Assembly (NCBI RefSeq): GCF_001653235.2
Contig: NC_035794.1
Location: forward strand, 2,356,001 to 2,420,000
Reading direction: 5' to 3'
From: Pochonia chlamydosporia 170
Lineage: Eukaryota; Ascomycota; Sordariomycetes; Hypocreales; Clavicipitaceae
Length of the DNA stretch: 64,000 bases
Shown here: piece after piece, positions 45,589 through 58,406 of the stretch
How the letters are laid out: each line of letters starts with the position of its first letter
Numbering within the stretch: position 1 is the stretch's first letter
Notes under the pieces: generated by a model
Seen by the model: the letters and a program-made list of their open reading frames with translations, nothing else
Database searches by the model: none
Told to the model about the DNA's origin: nothing
Program-made: the position numbers and the translations under genes

Positions 45589-46128
45589 CTACTCCAGATG
45601 GGCGTGGCACTTGTTTGCCAGGTCCTCAACCCTCGCAGCATCCTTATACTTGGCCAGGATCTTGCCAGATGACTGGTAAAACTGACAAAAAAGAAGCAAG
45701 AGGAGTGAAGCCTTCCATACCGGCTTATTCTGACTGCTTCGATTGGTGTTGATCGTCATGACAGCAAACAACAATGCGGCTAACTCGATAGCAATGGGGC
45801 CAACCAAGTATAGCCAGCCGATGGACACAAACGGTACCGATTTCCAGCTCGTGCCGTGTGCGAGAATGGCGTTTGGTCCGGAGCGCAGATAATCGGTCAT
45901 GCTGAGCGCTAGTTTCTCGAACCGCTCTGCAACACTAGCATTGCCGGCGAGCACAGTACTGAGCCCAATGTTTTTGTTAACCCACTTCCCATCTACCCAC
46001 TCGCTGACTATTGCATCAGACTCAAGGATCAGTTGCAAGGCTACGAGGTCATGCTGGGATACCCAAAGCCAGGAATGCCCTCGGCCTTGGACTCCTTTGG
46101 TTCCGGCTATTCCATAGCCACCATGCCC
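45589..46128 (-). pseudogene. Truncated C-terminal remnant of a DUF3176-like membrane protein gene
   Basis: A minus-strand frame of about 179 codons runs from just after an in-frame TAG (46129-46131) to a normal stop at 45589. It reads HSWLWVSQHDLVALQLILES, then FEKLALSMTDYLRSGPN, then one transmembrane helix (VSIGWLYLVGPIAIELAALL), then NKPVWKASLLLLLF. This order (SMTxYLRSGPN, a helix, then PVWKSS-like) resembles the C-terminal part of fungal DUF3176 membrane proteins. No start codon, no upstream homologous sequence and no convincing splice partner were found, so I read it as a decayed gene end. If the TAG is instead part of an acceptor (TTTGCTAG), upstream exons would be needed, and I see none. 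Confidence 0.5.
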
Positions 46129-49100
46129 CTAGCAAACGTCTCTCAAGCCTGCAAAGCGTGTCGGTAAGATGTCAAATGAAGGGGACCAAAGGACGGAAAT
46201 TGCTGATACGGCTAACCACGCCGCAGACATCCGAAGCGCAGCCTGCTCACGCAGTCGTCCGTCATGTTCGCTCCCGGGCTCCAGTCTCGGGAAGCTTATT
46301 GCCAGCATTGATGCCAGGCGCACGCGCACATCTCGGATTGTTGGAGGCGGATGGTGTAGGCAGATGGTGGGGCAATATACTAGGGAGGGGAGCATACTGA
46401 AATGTCCCTTTCCGACCGGCCGGCCTTATTCCACGGAACCTGGAGAGTCTGCATGCGGAAATTTCAAAGAATGCGTTGGTGACGTTTGGTGGCGCCATTC
46501 CCGCTCCGGCTTTGCCCTCTCCGACGCCGATGCTCTGGCCGCGCCTCGCGACCACATTCCCGGCTCCGAAGCCTCCTCACACCCCACAATGCGGACCTTA
46601 TGTCCGACCGCCCCCCGCGAAGCTCCGTAGTGAGGCGCTCTGTCAGACATTCCCGTTTGGTGAGCAAATAAAGCACGTTGCCGGTCCGTTGCCGCCCCGT
46701 CGCTGTCCTCGTCCAAAGAAAGGCCAAATTTTGCTCGGCATCTCACTCGCCATTGGAGTCGGCTTGGCCAATCTGAGTTGCTCATCACCAGGTGTTCCCG
46801 TGGGTTTGGCCAAGACGCCGCCCACCAAATTCTTTCCCACCGCGACAAAGCCATCACGACGGCTCGGTCACCTGCAGAACCGCCGGCGCAACCACCCTCA
46901 AATTTGACATCACCCCCTTCAAGGCACCATCAAAGAGTCGTTTCGTGTGCCTCCTTTGACTTGCGAGATGAGATGCAATTCACAGCTAGTATCGCGAAAC
47001 CCAACCTCCTGATCTGCGCACGATGCTCGTCGGACATGACCGGTTTCGGATCAATCTCCTGTCAATAAGGACTCTCAAGTCGACGAAGAGCCAACTGCGT
47101 CAGCCGCCCACAGCGTTCATCCTAGTAGGGAAAGCTTCAACCAACCCGGGGACACAAAGTTTGTCGAGGTTGGGCCGCATCCTGTTCGCGAAGAGAGGTG
47201 CGCGGCAGGGAGAAGCCAAGTTGATGGATATGATGGGTGTCATTCAAAAATGAGACCCTACCAACGGAACCACGAGTTGTTGAGTCGTGATGTTATGTTT
47301 TCCAAGTTTGTGCAATGTGAAGAACGGCTGGTCATTAGGAAAGACATGTTTCCATGACCATTCGGGATAACAGCCATCGACTAAGCTCAATGCAGTTCCG
47401 GATTGGCTGTGTAGCACTGCAAATTGAAGGATAATCGACGACCGACGTTGGTATAAACATATGACATGCCGTACCGCGGTGCTACTGTCCCTACCTACCG
47501 GAATCCACTCGCACGCATGAAGTACCACGCAAGTCATTTCTGTCGCTGTGTTACATCCAATCTGGCTTGCAGGACATGCAGTGTAACCAAGATGGGCCGT
47601 CTGCATGCAGCAGCAGAAGCTGCAACCTGGTGACAGCGTGTCCAACACGTACCAAACACTTCACACAGGAGATGAAACAGAAGGGCATGCACAAAGTAGG
47701 TGACGGCACTCTCATGATGGAGGCGAACCGAGGCCTCGGGTCAAGTCTGCTGCCAGACGCTATGTACCCCGTCGACCGGAGAGACGAGCAATCCGACTGA
47801 AGCAGGTCAATAGCCACAACGCCACTTGATCAGCTCGAAGGGCACTCACTCATCTAGGCCTCCATCGGCAGCCGGCTCTGCGGCGACATCCGGGTCTGCA
47901 TATGCATGCCATAAATTTGTCCACAGCCACACGACAGGACGGTATTAGTCCGAAAATATACGCATTGTCTCTCCATGTTGTGCAGGCCGATGTCCCTGGT
48001 GCGGCAGGCAGGCCCATGGGGCATCAACGTTGTGAATGCAATGTGTATGTTGCATTGACTGGGTGTGCGCAAAGGCGAGGTAGCTGCATACATTCGAGTC
48101 GAGCTGCTCTCCATGTAATGCATGCAGTAGTTGCAAGGTGATCCAGCAGTCTCAGGCAGGGCAATCATCTGTGCTGGAAGAGCCACGACCAGCATGCATT
48201 GCATGGCAAATACTCTGCCCACCATGGATGACAACATACGCCATGTCGTCCACCGAGCCCTCAGCAGATGGTGGACGCACGAAAATGATATTTCCACCTC
48301 GTCGTCATGCAATGGTTTCGCATAAGTTCATGTGCAATCATCCAGGCTTTTAGTCTGGAGGTAAAGCACGCTCGAGACGCAAATGGCGGCCACATCCGGC
48401 ACCACGGCCAGCCCTGACGCAACACCCTCTCCATCTGGCATCGAGAAACGCAAAGTCCAACATGAGTACCAACAACGACGTGGGGAGAGACGCCGAAACA
48501 ATCTTCAACACCCGCGGCTCCATAGCAGCATCTCCACTGACAGCTCGTACATCTCGGGGATCTGGAGAGGCCGGTCACCCGTATTCCGCTGACGCAAATC
48601 ACGGCACACTAGACTCGGGGATTTTTGATGCGCAGCAAGAGTCGAGAAGCTCGGTGCCGTCAATCGGGGTGGTGGGCAGCAGTGCTTGGTCTGGTAGGAT
48701 TTCGAGCGTGCGAGGGTCGAGGCGACCTTTGGGGAACGGGCATATGCGGAGTTGTTGGTGCGTAGGCCATGAACATATTTAGAAGACGGCATTTCGTCAA
48801 TTCTTGTGGCTTAGAATAGGTGGCTCAGATCTTTGGATGTCTGTTGAGATGTAGTCGGAAGTGCATGCGAATTGTTTGGTAGTTTGGTATGGAAGGTGCC
48901 TGACGACTTAGGTACCTAGGTACCCAGATACCCAGAGCATGCAGGTGCGAAACTTGTCCTGAACTCATCTCGAGCAATCGCCATACTGAGCCCAGAACAA
49001 CACAGCATACACAGACGTTCAAACATATGTTCCAGTGTGGCTCTCGTCCCCTACTTGATGCTGTCAAAGCCTCAGCATGGACAACCGTGAGTCAAGGATC

Positions 49101-49792
49101 AGTGTGATCGAGGATGGTCCAGTGCCCGGGACATGTCAACAAGCGTCACGAATCATGTAGCCGTCATATTATCAACACGTGTATTGGCACACGCAAATCA
49201 AGTTAAAACTACACTCCGGCCAAGTGGCTGCAGTTGTCGCCCATCTGCTAGCCGGATTAAGCAAAAAAGTGCCGTAAATATATCAGATTCCTCTACCAGT
49301 CATGTACCACCTTGTCGTCTTCGGCAACAGGTCTCAAGATGAACAATACAGAAAGATAATTATAAAAAAAAAACCACAAGGACCACAAATATTTTGCGTA
49401 ATGCTTCTCTTCGACTTGGCCGCCTCCCTCTGCCCCTCAACCGCGTGATACCAATTCAGGTGTGTGTTAAAACGTCCGGTGTAAGCCCTCGACCCTCGGG
49501 CAAAGATGAAATGAAATCGAGTCGAGCAAGAAGAGCCTTCTCTTGGAGGGGTTGCTATGGACGCCATAAACGCCTATATGATTGCTTTGAGTGTACTCGC
49601 CATATTAACACTGTCCATAGCCGCGAGCATACCATGCTGGATTCGACAGGAGTGTGTCAAAATGACAATATAAAAAAAGAGTTCATGCCTTCGTTTTTTT
49701 TTCTTGTATGTCACAACTCTGGGTCTCTCTGGGGACGTCCCAATTTGCCCCATTCTTTTTATCCTCGCAGTGCATCCCGAGTGATGCATCTC
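46129..49792. other. 3.7 kb gene-poor region between the pseudogene and SMI1
   Basis: No gene is supported on either strand. A GC-rich patch occurs at about 46480-46700. The interval 47570-48310 has a marked excess of TGCAT/ATGCA words, including five GCATGC palindromes. A short GGTACCTAGGTACC-type palindromic repeat lies at 48911-48925. Confidence 0.55.
48911..48925. repeat. GGTACC-TAGGTACC short palindromic repeat
   Basis: Two GGTACC sites separated by TA, followed by two CCCAGA units, in non-coding DNA. Confidence 0.6.
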
Positions 49793-51581
49793 TCAAATCT
49801 CAATCGTCTTCATTGTGTCGTCGGCGGTTGCAGGTGCCTTGCCGTTCAACTTGGCCGGATTCTCGTTCTCCTTGTCTCTGAGCAGATCCGACTCGGAACG
49901 AGCAATGGTTGTGATTCGCAGTCCGGTTTTCCCCTCCTCGCTCTCCCTCGGCGTTTCGACCTCGACCAGCTTGCTGGGTTCGATTTCCGCGCTCGGCACT
50001 TCGGGGATTGCAGACTCCTCCGTCACTCTACTCAGAGGGTTCTTGCCATATCCTCCGGCTCTCATGGGGCTCGCCAGTGGCGAGGAGCCGCTCAACCGTT
50101 GCAAGGATCGACCACGAACATCGCCATTGGCCTCAATAGGGCTACCATAGGGAGAGGCAGACCGTGAACCCCGGGGAGACGGAGCCTTTCCGTTGGCCAT
50201 GGACTGACGCTTGCCGGGGCCCGGTCGTCGTCCATGTTTCTGGTCCATCCTCCATCGCAAAATGTTAAAGTACGCCGGCTCTACTCTCGAGTCCCTGAAC
50301 TCTCGCAGCTTGAGCTCACCGGTGTCATCGTCGACGAACCACTTGCCACTGTTGAGGTCGTCGGCAACCAGGGCGAGAAAGGCGGCCCACGAGCGCGCCA
50401 CAACGTATTTGGTGTCGTAGTCTCTTCCAAACAGGATAATCTGGCCCCAGCGACCGTTGGGCCCGGGCGCCAGGTCGACTGCCAAGTTGTTGCCGCCCCA
50501 GTCCCGGACCAGGGGAATCCAGCCGCTGTGGGCATAGGCCTTTTGCACCGTGTTGGGCGGGACGGAGGCCTGGCGAGCGAGGAGATTCTGTCTCCATTCG
50601 CCGTCGCCGGCAGAAGATGAGGACGAAGGTCGAGGTGGTTGCTGTTTTGATGAAGAAGCCTCGCTGCTGCCGCCGCCAAACGCCTTGGACGGCGTAGTCG
50701 GCTTCGTGGGCGCATTGTCCAAAAGATACTGATTGTTGACTCGTCTCCACTGTTCCCATTCTTGCACAATTTCCTCACAGTCCATCAGCATGGATCCAAA
50801 AATAATTCCCGTGGGGTTTCCTCCCCGTTCCTGGCCATCATGAACCATTAATGACTCGCGGACGTCTTGGGGCAGCGAGCAGTCAAGCTGATGTTCCAGG
50901 TCGTTCAGGTCGTTGTTGGTGGCGCCTTCGCCCAGCTGGTCCCACAGTTCTGTATAGTTCTCTTCGGCCCATGTGTCGATGCGTTCCCAAGAATAGCGAA
51001 CGGGAGGCGGAGGGGGCAGACCATCTTGGAAAGACTGCATGGGGACGTCACCGGGGCTCTGGACCTCGAAGCCGTCGCCTCGCTGTGCTGATTGCGAGCG
51101 CATTCCCGGCGAGTACCCTCGCGAAATGGGACTTTGGTTGCCGTTGCGGGTGGGCGAACCGCGACCTCCTTCGTCGGTGTAGGGTGAGCTGATGTCAGCG
51201 CGAGAATCCGAGGCAGTAGCGACACCAGTGAGGATGCCATTTCGACCGTTGTGCAGAGGGACGTGGCGACCGGTGCGCTGTGGCGAGTCAAAGGTTGAAT
51301 CTACGTGTACAGCTCTGTCAGTCATATTCTTTGCTTGGTATTTTGGGCTTCCTCAAGGTTTGCAGAGTTGCTGGGGCGCGCGCTTACGTCTGTCGTTGCT
51401 CGTCATGGTGTGCCAAAAAGAGCGAAGGGCCGTAGCGAAACTGTAGGTTTTGTCCATTGTCAGCCAAAAGCAAGGAAAAGTGCATGAGCAGAGAGTATCC
51501 GAGACTTCTGGACAATTTTCCCTTGTTTTCTTTTCTCTCCCGGAAGGCAACCAGGGCAGGGGACACTTACGGGTTGGCCAT
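49793..51581 (-). CDS. SMI1: Cell-wall biosynthesis and stress regulator Smi1/Knr4
   Basis: Exons are 51571-51581 (11 nt), 51388-51440 (53 nt) and 49793-51300; introns are 130 and 87 bp. The product has 523 aa and begins MANPFATALRSFWHTMTSND, the conserved start of filamentous-fungal Knr4 proteins, which is recovered only with the two tiny exons. Knr4/Smi1 is an intrinsically flexible hub linking the cell-integrity MAP kinase pathway, calcineurin and glucan/chitin synthesis, often at sites of polarised growth. The Smi1/Knr4 domain spans roughly residues 115-370: IDTWAEENYTELWDQLGEGAT, HDGQERGGNPTGIIFGSMLM, SGWIPLVRDWGGNNLAVDLAPG and WGQIILFGRDYDTKYVVARSW. Disordered Ser/Pro-rich segments flank it, with an insert of the same kind after the WEQWRRVN block. 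A long CT-rich leader lies upstream. Confidence 0.94.
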
Positions 51582-54500
51582 GGTGAATGGAGCGGCTTGG
51601 CCAGCGGCCAAGGGATGCCTCAGAGAACTTGAGCGGTTTCAATATCAAAGAGGCCAGCGTCTGGAGCAGCTTTGGTGGTTTTCGTCTGATGACTGGTGGG
51701 CTATGTTGTGTCGGTGCCGCCTCGGGGTGTCGGTGGCTCCCCCTTGATTGCAAGATCCGCGACAGACAGGGAAACAGAGTTCGCAGAGGAGTACGTGTGT
51801 GTGTGTGTGTGCGGTTGGTGGAGACGGGGTGAGCAGACGCAGCGTCAGACGAGACGGCAGCGAGCGTCGCAATCAGAATACAGAAAAGTCCAAAAGGCAA
51901 AGGAATGAGAGGAATTGTAAATTCACAAGCGATGAGCGATGGGATGGGGGACGACGGCGGTAACGAATGGCTGCGAGGTGTGTGTTGGTCGAGATGGAAC
52001 GCCGGCGTTGAAGGAGTTGCGAAACTAACCACCTCTCGCAGAGTGGTTGAAGTCGAAGTCAGGGGCTTGGAGGGACGCGCAGGGATTGGACGAGAGGGAC
52101 AGATGTGACTGGTGGGTGGATGCGGCAGACTGGAGGTCAAGTCAAGCTGCATGTGGCCCCAGAGCCCAGAGGCAGAGCAGACATGGAGGGAGAGGCAGTG
52201 GCGCCTGGCCTTTGTTGCTTTGGGAGGTCTGGTGCTCCTTCCTCCGATCAGGTCAGGGAAGATGTCTGGTCCACTCAAACCCAAGTCGAAGGCGTCACTG
52301 CCTACGGATCGACAATTGTGAGCCACGAGGAAGTTTGTTTGCAGATTGTCGATTTCGCTGCTCTGTACGTGAGTTCTCTTTTGCCAAAACCCTCCCAAAA
52401 AAGAAAAAGTAACTATTCTCCCCAATGCGACATATGCTCAAGCAAAAGACCCAACCCTTGCAGTCAGCATGCTTTAATTACTTAATTTCGACATCTGCGA
52501 CGAGAGCGAAATGACGCGGGTCGCCTCAGGTTGAAGGAGCGAAGTCTACCGGCAACATCGTCATCAGGAGGGGGTAACATGCAAGGACGCCCGCAAACCG
52601 CACCGCAGCCATCAAAGGCTATATCTGCCTCTGCCAAGTTAGAGAGCAGCAGGGGCTCTTGGTTCACCGATAAGAGTGAAGTTCTGGGCAGCTTTGCACA
52701 CCCAGGGAAACACCACACAGGATATGGACAGCCACATAAGGGCGTACAGAGATGCAGCACAGAAGAGGAGACGGCAATGCGTGTCTTGGGAGGGCACTTG
52801 GACTGATTCAATGACTGGAAGGTTGTGGACACCAAGTTTTCGTTTTTGATGAATGAAAATTCTACCCGCCAACGTGCCGCTGTGAGGTGAATTGGAGCCA
52901 CCACAGATTCTAGATATGCCCATCGCCAGCTGAACACACCAGACGTCTTGTCCGCCACCAGATCTTTCCAGGGGTCCAGCCAACTTTGGATCAGGGCGAC
53001 AACTCGGTGCTTGGGAAGTTGGGGGTCACTCGGGGCCTACGTGCATGGAAGCCACTGATCAACTGGCAAAGCTTGTCATGCCACATGTGCTTGGTGACGG
53101 TGGTGATTCATGGCCGTTTTGACACACATCTATCAATCCAAACACCACATATGTCTTTGTATTTCAGACGCGCTGTGATCGTGCCAAATACCCCGCTAAT
53201 ACATACAGTATGGCTTCGGTTGTGTGACGCGGGTGCGCGCTTTCTGAGTTCCAGTCCTGGGGTTGGACAATTGATTCACTCTGCGGAGTGGGTTCCGCGA
53301 GAAATCAGAGTTTGAGGCCTCTTGAAATCAACATATGCAACACATTCAATCAAGGTGGTATGGACTACGCAAAGTACCCAGAATTCGGTTCCATGGCTAA
53401 CCATTCGCCACCCTGACCAAGTTTCTGATGAACATTGGAAGCAAGCTCCAGCTCCTCCTGAGCCTACAGTCTGCAGGCAATTGACTTTGGTCTAAGAAGC
53501 ACTATTAGGGAGGAACCCGCCCCACCAGCCACTTGCCCAGACCCGCTCAGGTACACAGCTAATACTGGACCAACCAAAATGCGTCAAGCCCTGGTAGGTC
53601 CAGGAGGAACGGCCAGTGAAGACCGAGCGTGCTTTCCAAGTTCTCCATTCCAGATCGACAAAGCAAGGACGCCAAGGGGACAAGAAAGATGGGCACCCGA
53701 AAAAAAAAAAAGGATCAGGGAAAAAAAAATCACAGCACGACTTTCGTAACGTATCCAAGTCTTCTTCTCCAAACTCCGCAGATTGCTCCTTGACAGGCCT
53801 TCAGCCACGACCAGGGTCGCACCACTAGAGAGGATGATGGTTATGCTGGCCAGTGGACAAGTCGCTGGCCATCTGCCTACATGGCGCAGCTGCAGAAATC
53901 GTCTTCGTCACGACAGAATCGGCTTCGGAAGGGAGATCAAACAAAGCCACCAGTTCAACGGGCGAGTGGCTAGACGAACAGGTTCTAGTCGTGAATCAGA
54001 GACAAAGCGCGAACTGTCAAAAGAAGAGTACATGGGATCAACAATCCTAGACATGTTTGATCCATGTTTGCTAACGGCCAAATGAACCCTTGGCTCTGAC
54101 ATTCATCCGCCGTGGCTTCCCCCATCATGCCTAACCGCCATTGAACAGTTTGGGTTTCATCGTGTCACCACCAGCCTCGGAAATCAGATGCTCCAACCCA
54201 TCTCGCTGCTTCTGCATCGTGTGTCTGTCCCTGCGAGCGAGCTGTCATCATGGTGCCGTCATGCCCAATCGGCGTTTCGCGCATATGCCCCTCCCTCTCC
54301 AATCCGAACCTTTGACGCCACCCACCTGCAACCACTCAAACTGGCGGGAATGGCGCATATGGCTTCCTGCCGCCATCAGCAAACCATTTCAATGTTGACG
54401 GCACTCCGTACGGAATAGATGGTTGATGGCTGCACCTGTTGGTGCTTGCCGCTGGGTCGGCTGTGCAGATTCTGATAACCCAGTGACGACAGTTGATGCC

Positions 54501-55099
54501 GACCTGGCGCAAGCGGCAATGCACAAGCGTAACCGCAGAATACGATAACTACACAGCACCGCAACAAAGCTGCGACGAATACACCAATACCTCTATTTGC
54601 ATCGAACCTAGCCTCGATGTACCGTAGGCCAACTGTCGCTAGCAGTAGATGTTGGCAAACATTTTATGAAACAACCCCAATCAGTCAAGATCCGCCACCG
54701 CCAACACAACACGAGCTACTCTATCCCTGATCTATCTTCAGTTGCCAAGCCAATGTCGTTTGATGGTCATGAATGCACTTCGTAGGCTAACCCTGTAAAC
54801 ACGAGCCGTCAGAGTGTCAGTGCATACCTTGTGAGGGACGTCAGTTATGGATCGCCACCACAAGATCTCGCGATACTTCTATGCGGCATGAAACGTCCCC
54901 GCCGTCAACACCACGCTTCCAGAGACACGGTGCTACACATTTCCCTGGGTATGATGGGTCGCATGGCCCTGAAAGATAATGCAGGCCGCCACTCATGCTA
55001 TACGGGGGCGCCTTTTTTCATTCATCCACAACCGCCATGATATGACATCTACTGAGTATACATACGTACTGGCCCAAATATTATGCACACCCGATTCAC
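51582..55099. other. 3.5 kb spacer between SMI1 start and SEC8 stop
   Basis: Read on the minus strand, the first kilobase upstream of SMI1 is pyrimidine-rich and could be a long leader. It contains a (GT)8 microsatellite. Further away lie two short A runs (near 53700-53711 and 53721-53729). No coding exon is supported; a 321-codon minus-strand frame crossing the SMI1 start is low complexity. Confidence 0.5.
51795..51811 (+). repeat. (GT)8 microsatellite
   Basis: Eight and a half GT units in the region upstream of SMI1. Confidence 0.9.
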
Positions 55100-58000
55100 T
55101 TACGACTGCCACATGTGCTCACTCAACCCCAACAGCTTATCATCCAACTTCCTCTTTGCAGCGCTGGCAATTCCCCTTTCCCGATTACTCATCCCTTCGC
55201 TAAAGCACAACTCCATCAACGCCTTGAGCTCATCGTACGTAAACGTCTGGGCTGCGTCCGCCCCCTCCTTGCCCTTGTCCTTATCCTCCTTGGCCTTTTC
55301 AACAATGGCATCAGGGCCACTGTCAAACAAGGCAAAGTAATTAGCAGCCCTTGCAAGATCAACGCCCTCTTCTACATTCTTCAGATTTTGCTGCAGGACA
55401 AGAATGTTGAGCTGCATTCTTCCGCAGCCCTTTTCGTTCATGGGCGAGGCGAGTTTTGCGTTGCCAACCAGGTAGTTGTTGATGAGGCGACCCAGGCCAG
55501 TGCGGATAAAGGTGACTTCCTTGTCACGGAGGTAGCGGACAATGGTCTCGTCAAAGAGCACCAGCTCAAGGTTGAGGGAGAGGATTTGCGGATCTGGCTC
55601 GCGGACCTCTTGGTCCAGCAGGTAGGGGGCTATGGAGGGCGACAGCGCATTGTGGAGAGAGTGGACGATGCGGGTGCGCACTTCGGCGTGGAGGGTGAGC
55701 AGGGCCGTCGTGGCGAGCTCCCTGTACGAGGAGACAATGTTGTCAAAGGTTCTGCTTTAGTTAGACAGCCGTGTATAGAAGCCCGAAGCTGGGCGGGAAG
55801 AAGGGCACTTACTGCACTGATTCCTGAGTAAGAGGCAAGTGAACGGGACCCTGGTCCGAAGCTGCCTTGCCCTGCTCGCCCGTCAGGGTCCATCGTCGAG
55901 TTGCCTGCCGTGGCAAGGCCTGTCTGGAGGAATCCGTCTCGTGGGATGTTATGTGCCGCAGACCAGAAATCTTTTCCGCAAGCCACTGCATGCTCGTATA
56001 CAAGAGGCACAGGGCCGAGATGGTATCGCGGTCTTGAATAATGTCATTCATTTCAAGAGGTGAGCCGTTGGTCTGCTCAATAAGTGTCTGAATCTCCTTG
56101 GAGAGAAGCTCGATCGAGGGGGCGTCCTTGCAAGCCCACACCTCCTTCATGACTTCTTGCAGCGGTCCCGGCGAAACAGAAAATCGTGCCGATGCCCTCA
56201 GATTGTTGGCGTCTTCGCTTTGCTCCTGTGTCTTTGTCACGAGGGATCTGTACCAGCTAAAGCATCGGTCGTAGTACCGCATCATTTGCGTGACAATAAG
56301 CGAGCTCAGTGCCTGATCGGGAGGGATCGTGCCCAGCATTTTGCAAAACGCGGTGACAATCTGAAAGAATCGAGTGGTGCCTTTGAAAACGGGCCGGGCC
56401 GCCACCAGCTTCCACGTCTGGTCTTGCAGGAAAGAGTCTGCCTCTGTAAACACCGTGTCACTGAGCTTGCTAAGCGTTTCGTCGAGCTGAGGCTGAAAGA
56501 CATTGACGAGAAAGTTGTCGAGGAACGTGGTCAGTGTGCTCGTCGCCAAATCCGACCCCGGCGGGACAATCGTCTTGAGGCGTTGAAGAAACGTCAATGT
56601 TGGCGGAAGCAGCAGACTCATGTTGAAGACGCTTGGCTCGACAAGAGCCTTGTACGAGCCGATGGACTGCTTGCCGGATCCCACCAGTCCTAGTCCTCCC
56701 TGGCCGCCGCTGCCGCTACCGCCGCCGCCGAGGCCGTCCCTTCTGCTGAGGCCGTCGACGGTGACGCGGTTCTTCTTCGAATCCGGCCCGTGCTTGCGTG
56801 AGCCGCTCGTCAGCCCCGGGACGGTTGCTTGGATAATGCCCTCGAGCGCATCATACTCTGTGACCATGTCGACAGACTTGGAATCCGCCTCGGAAAACTT
56901 GAACAAATGCTCCCGCATCGTCTCCTTCTTGCCGGCGAAATTGGCCCCCGGATTCGGAGAGTCGAATTGGTATACGTCGGCGTCGGTAGTGACATAATTA
57001 TGCAGGAGGGATCGAATCTCGTTTTGATACAGGTTCCAGAGCTCCTTGAAGCTTCCCAGCAGCGCACTGTTGTTGCCCGCTCCCTCGCGCCGAATGAGGG
57101 CCTTGATGAACTCGTGAAACGCGCGCTGTCCCTCCGCAATGGCCTCAAATTTTCCGTATAGCGTCCACAACAGGTCGTAGATGACGTCGGCCCGCATCTG
57201 TGTCTCGCGGTTGTTGTACACGAGCACGCCGTCCGCCTTGCCGGCCGCACCGCGAAGCGAGCTCGGGTGTCTCTGGTCAACCTCGTTGATCGTCTCATTG
57301 ACGACGCCAAACAGCTCAACCGGCAGCCGCTGCTTCAACGTCTCCACGGCGTTCTGCAGCCGGCCCAGTCTGTTGAGTGCCTCCACCAGCAAGCCAATGT
57401 AGTTGAATGTGTCCGCCTCGGGATTTTTCATTGGGTCCTCCGTCGCCGCCTTTTCCAAATCTATAGAGCTCAGCACCGTGTGAAACGGCGGTATGCTGTT
57501 GGCGTCGACGTATCCGTCTGCATATGCCCCCTGGGACTTGGCGAGGTTCTGCCACCTCTCCTGGCAGTACGGCGACTTGAGGTACAAGTGCTCGTGGAGC
57601 TCCTCGACGAGAATGTCCATCAATGCGGTTTCCTGGTTGGCAAGGTACATGCGCAAATCGCTCAGTGCGCCAATGCCGTCCAGTTCCGGCCGTCTCAGCT
57701 TTCGGAGCGCATTCTGCAATACTTCCACCGCACCCAAGAATCGCTTCTCTGATATCCGCGCCTCCAGCTGGTCGGGTACGGCTCGCAAATCATCCAACTC
57801 GTTTAGCGTTTGCAGCAACTCGTCGTACTCTGATGACGTCTGCGAGAGCTTCTTGAGCTCCGGGTCGGTGGCGCACAGGCTCGCCTTGGAGCTGGCCAGG
57901 GACTCTTTGAGTTCGCGGACGCGTTTTTGCGAGGCCTGGATGCTGCCCTGAATTTTGTGAAAGGTGCCGATTGAACTGTTAAAGCCCTGATGGTGCTCGT

Positions 58001-58406
58001 GCACAATGTTTTTGAGCGAGTCTTGCAGGTAGCTGTGCGTCTCCTGAAACTTGCGGTACTCGTGGGCGCGGCCGACGGAGCTCGAGTCGAGCAGCTGAAG
58101 AGCAAGCTGGACGGGGATCGAGTCGTTCTCACACATGGACGGCCATTCGCTCCGAATGTGCTCCAGCACTTGGGTGATTTGCCTCTCGGCGCTCGTCTCC
58201 TGGATGCGAGCACGGGAGGGCATGTTCCGCACGGCTGGGGGTGGCGGCGGTCCTCTTGAACCCGGCGGCGTGCCGTACCGGGCATCGATTCTGTCACTCG
58301 ATCGACCGTCGCTGTATGCGTCGTAGCCGTCCGGCGGTGCTCTGCCAAAGTTGCCGTACCCATTGCCGTTACGCATCGCGGCGCCGCCTCCATATCGGTT
58401 GGACAT
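55100..58406 (-). CDS. SEC8: Exocyst complex component Sec8
   Basis: Exons are 55813-58406 and 55100-55751, with a 61-bp intron near the 3' end, giving 1,081 aa. Sec8 (EXOC4) is a core subunit of the octameric exocyst, which tethers secretory vesicles to the plasma membrane at growing tips and septa. The N-terminus is Gly/Pro/Arg-rich and disordered (about 1-65). The Sec8 N-terminal domain follows: QITQVLEHIRSEWPSMC, then DSSSVGRAHEYRKFQETHSYLQ and a coiled coil (about residues 125-190). The rest is the helical rod typical of CATCHR tethers, with a Gly/Ser-rich insert near nt 56680-56780. Fungal Sec8 proteins are commonly 1,000-1,100 residues. The start MSNRYGG is the first ATG of the frame. 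Confidence 0.95.

Noticed and set aside
46476..46907. 143-codon frames on both strands in a GC-rich patch
   Set aside because: Overlapping frames on both strands in GC-rich DNA are expected by chance; no family resemblance.
51460..52425. 321-codon minus-strand frame overlapping the SMI1 leader and first exons
   Set aside because: It is Ser/Pro/His-rich because the leader is pyrimidine-rich, is out of frame with SMI1, and has no recognisable domain.
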